A DNA stretch of 64,000 nt, taken from assembly GCF_020531945.1 (NCBI RefSeq), contig NZ_JAJATZ010000002.1, positions 310,001-374,000 on the forward strand. The letters are read 5' to 3'. Positions 62,130 to 64,000 of the stretch are shown here, one piece after another (within the stretch, counting starts at the first letter, position 1; every line of letters begins with the position of its first letter). The notes under the pieces were generated by a model. It ran no database searches, was not told the origin of the DNA, and was given only the letters and a program-made list of their open reading frames with translations. This stretch comes from Loktanella gaetbuli. Its GTDB lineage: Bacteria > Pseudomonadota > Alphaproteobacteria > Rhodobacterales > Rhodobacteraceae. Position numbers and translations under genes: made by a program.

Positions 62130-62573
62130 GTGACCGCTGAAACGAAATTTTCTGATCCGACTGCGATTGCGCCCGACACCGTAACGCAGGTTGCGGCACT
62201 GTGTCATCGCAAGGGTGAAAAAGGACGTGAAGTTCTCTTGGTCACGTCGTCACGCGGGCGCTGGATCCTGCCGAAGGGCTGGCCGATCGATGGATTGACC
62301 GATGCCGAGGCCGCCATGCAGGAAGCCTGGGAAGAGGCCGGCGTACGGAAAGGATCCGTCACCAGCAAGCCCGTGGCCAAGTTCGTGGGCGCAAAGCGGT
62401 TCAGCGATGGCCGCCAGGTCCCCGCCAAGATCAAGGTCTATGCGATCCGCGTGCGCGAAACAGCCCGCAAATACCCCGAACACAAGCGCCGCGACAGACG
62501 CTGGGTCAGCCTGTCAAAGGCCGCCAAGCTTCTATCGGACAAGGGATTTCGCAAGGCGCTCAAGGCGCTTTGA
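62130..62573 (+). CDS. NUDIX hydrolase
   Basis: A 147-residue Nudix protein. The Nudix box is visible as GLTDAEAAMQEAWEEAGV, with Gln in place of the usual Arg of REUxEE. WILPKGWP precedes it, as in diphosphoinositol-polyphosphate-type members. The GTG 62130 start was taken; TTG 62121 would add three residues. It converges closely with argF (stops 4 bases apart). Substrate unknown. Confidence 0.82.
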   Translation: MTAETKFSDPTAIAPDTVTQVAALCHRKGEKGREVLLVTSSRGRWILPKGWPIDGLTDAEAAMQEAWEEAGVRKGSVTSKPVAKFVGAKRFSDGRQVPAKIKVYAIRVRETARKYPEHKRRDRRWVSLSKAAKLLSDKGFRKALKAL

Positions 62574-62577
62574 CGCG

Positions 62578-63483
62578 TCAGCCTTGCAGGCAGTACCGCA
62601 TGATTGCCTTTTGGGCATGCAGGCGATTTTCAGCCTCGTCGAAAATCACGGAATGCGGCCCGTCCATCACGCTGCTGGTCACCTCGTCGTCGCGGTGGGC
62701 AGGCAGGCAATGCATGAACAGCGCGTCGGGATTGGCCTGCGCCATGAGCGCATCATTGACCTGATAGCCGCGCAACTGGTTGTGGCGGCGTTCGCGCGCC
62801 GAGGCAGGATCGTGCATGCTGACCCAGGTATCGGTCACCACCAGATCCGCCCCCTGCACCGCGCGCGCTGGGTCGCGTTCGATCGTATACAACCCGCTGA
62901 GTGCCGGTTCGGGATCCAGCGGAGCAGGACCGGTGAATACCAACTCGAAATCGAATTGCTTGGCGGCATGGGCAAAGCTGGCAAAGACATTGTTGCCGTC
63001 GCCGGACCAGACGACCTTGCGGCCCTTGATCGGGCCGCGGTGTTCCTCGAACGTCATGATGTCAGCCATGATCTGGCAGGGGTGCGTGCGGTTGGTCAGC
63101 CCGTTGATCACCGGCACGGTGGCATATTCCGCCATTTCCAGCAGCGTCGCCTCCTCGAATGTGCGGATCATGATGAGATCGACGTAGCGCGAGAGCACCC
63201 GCGCCGTGTCGGCGATCGTCTCGCCGTGGCCCAACTGCATGTCGGCCCCCGACAGAACCATGGTCTGCCCTCCCATCTGCCGCACGCCCACGTCGAAACT
63301 GACGCGGGTCCGGGTGGAGGGTTTTTCAAAGATCAGCGCGACAATGTGATCCTGCAACGGCTGTTCCGCGTCGGGGCGTCCCTTGGGATGGCCGTTGCGG
63401 GCCTGTTTCATCCGCATGGCGTCGTCGATGATGGCCCGCAGATCAGCAGCAGGTGTCACGTGAAGGTCGAGAAAATGGGTCAT
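62578..63483 (-). CDS. argF: Ornithine carbamoyltransferase
   Basis: A 301-residue enzyme making citrulline from ornithine and carbamoyl phosphate. Carbamoyl-phosphate site STRTRVSFDVG, NRTHPCQ, ornithine region DTWVSM, and HCLPAHRDDEV. ATG 63483 opens with MTHFLDLHVTPAADL. It lies 61 bases downstream of argD, the usual argD-argF order, with a dispersed repeat between. Confidence 0.96.
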   Translation of the reverse strand: MTHFLDLHVTPAADLRAIIDDAMRMKQARNGHPKGRPDAEQPLQDHIVALIFEKPSTRTRVSFDVGVRQMGGQTMVLSGADMQLGHGETIADTARVLSRYVDLIMIRTFEEATLLEMAEYATVPVINGLTNRTHPCQIMADIMTFEEHRGPIKGRKVVWSGDGNNVFASFAHAAKQFDFELVFTGPAPLDPEPALSGLYTIERDPARAVQGADLVVTDTWVSMHDPASARERRHNQLRGYQVNDALMAQANPDALFMHCLPAHRDDEVTSSVMDGPHSVIFDEAENRLHAQKAIMRYCLQG

Positions 63484-63508
63484 TGTCGTGTCCTTGGCGG
63501 GCGGAGGC

Positions 63509-63561
63509 CGGGGGTTTCACACCCCCGGACCCCCGTGGAGTATTTCAGGCAAGATGATGCG
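63509..63561 (+). repeat. Dispersed intergenic repeat, copy 6 (overlaps argD 3' end)
   Basis: The hairpin GGGGGTTTCACACCCCC is followed by the core GAGTATTT, two bases, GGCAAGATGAT. On the minus strand the core encodes the last residues of ArgD (HHLA and TGA). Confidence 0.75.
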
Positions 63562-64000
63562 CGACAGTCGCGGCGGCGGCGTCCAACCGGTCGATGGCCT
63601 GTGCGATTTCGTCGTCGGTGATCGTCAGTGGTGGCAGCAGGCGGATGACGTTGTCGGCGGCGGGCACGGTCAGGATGTCCTGCGCATAGCCTGCCTGAAC
63701 GATGTCGGTGTTCGTGGCCTTGCATTTGAGGCCCAGCATGAGGCCCGCACCACGCACGCCCTCGAACACGTCGGGGTGGCTGGCGACAAGGCCCTCGAGC
63801 TTTTGCCGCAGCAGGCCTGCCTTGCGGTTGACCTCAGCCAGAAAGGCGGGGTCCGCGATGATGTCCATGACGGCGTTGCCGACGGCGCAGCCCAGCGGGT
63901 TGCCGCCGTAGGTCGATCCATGGGTGCCTGCGGTCATGCCGGAGGCGGCCCGCTCGGTCGCCAGCACGGCCCCGAGGGGGAAACCGCCGCCGATGCCCTT
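63545..64000 (-). CDS. argD: Acetylornithine aminotransferase, C-terminal part (truncated by window edge)
   Basis: The last ~151 residues of a class III PLP aminotransferase converting N-acetylglutamate semialdehyde to acetylornithine. The visible start KGIGGGFPLGAVLA begins at the PLP-binding Lys. THGSTYGGNPLGCAVG, RGAGLMLGLK and NVIRLLPPLTIT follow. The last codons and stop lie within a dispersed repeat. The N-terminal part is outside the window. It is followed by argF. Confidence 0.93.
   Translation of the reverse strand, partial: KGIGGGFPLGAVLATERAASGMTAGTHGSTYGGNPLGCAVGNAVMDIIADPAFLAEVNRKAGLLRQKLEGLVASHPDVFEGVRGAGLMLGLKCKATNTDIVQAGYAQDILTVPAADNVIRLLPPLTITDDEIAQAIDRLDAAAATVAHHLA

Overview
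The window looks like chromosomal core sequence of a marine Rhodobacteraceae (Roseobacter-group) alphaproteobacterium. The base composition is high-GC. The organism is inferred from the style of individual genes: an alphaproteobacterial L28 and RpoD, a DmdC/DmdB-like acyl-CoA dehydrogenase and ligase, PrpE, MeaB, a malic enzyme fused to a phosphotransacetylase domain, a Hint-domain protein, a FatB-type siderophore ABC cluster and the intergenic repeat type. No rRNA, tRNA, CRISPR array, integrase or insertion sequence was seen.

Layout, 1-18 kb. The 3' end of queE and queF (queuosine/preQ0 pathway) is followed by a minus-strand block that is visibly poorer in GC: a SAM methyltransferase, a FeeM/LuxI-like N-acyltransferase and a membrane histidine kinase. 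This is the best candidate for an undescribed small-molecule signalling unit. An iron cluster follows: DUF2218 and a partner, divergent from a FatB/D/C/ATPase siderophore importer, around a TGA-N9-TCA iron operator. Next come a YjbQ gene broken by one in-frame TGA, an SDR gene, a QorR/QorB-like divergent pair, hlyU-rpoD, dnaG, a MATE exporter and two PaaI-type thioesterases.

18-33 kb. A 10-TM heavy-metal (manganese-type) exporter sits behind a Fur/Mur-like box. Two paralogous MerR regulators precede a beta-oxidation series: acyl-CoA dehydrogenase, small protein, GST, thiolase, small protein and FadJ-type multifunctional enzyme. Then come a Hint protein, a sulfotransferase, an acyl-CoA ligase, a membrane protein resembling an inactivated M48 peptidase, and a SPOR protein.

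33-49 kb. A tightly overlapping nucleoside-salvage operon (cdd-deoA-deoB-add-upp) is followed by two DUF3072 paralogues, a VOC-cupin protein, maeB, prpE, a CIA30 protein, nadK, glyA, a FrnE-like DsbA protein, an esterase, rbsD and an entericidin-like lipoprotein.

49-64 kb. mprF and a 3-hydroxyisobutyrate-dehydrogenase-like gene are followed by a low-GC insert of about 1.2 kb carrying only a trypsin-like protease. Then come lepA, a cupin, a lipoprotein, meaB with a coupled hydrolase, rpmB, hrpB, a Nudix gene, argF and the 3' part of argD.

A family of short intergenic repeats (core GAGTATTT, two bases, GGCAAGATGAT) recurs at six places. A related variant occurs at two more. Two copies form an inverted pair inside the beta-oxidation operon, and one supplies the C-terminal codons of argD.
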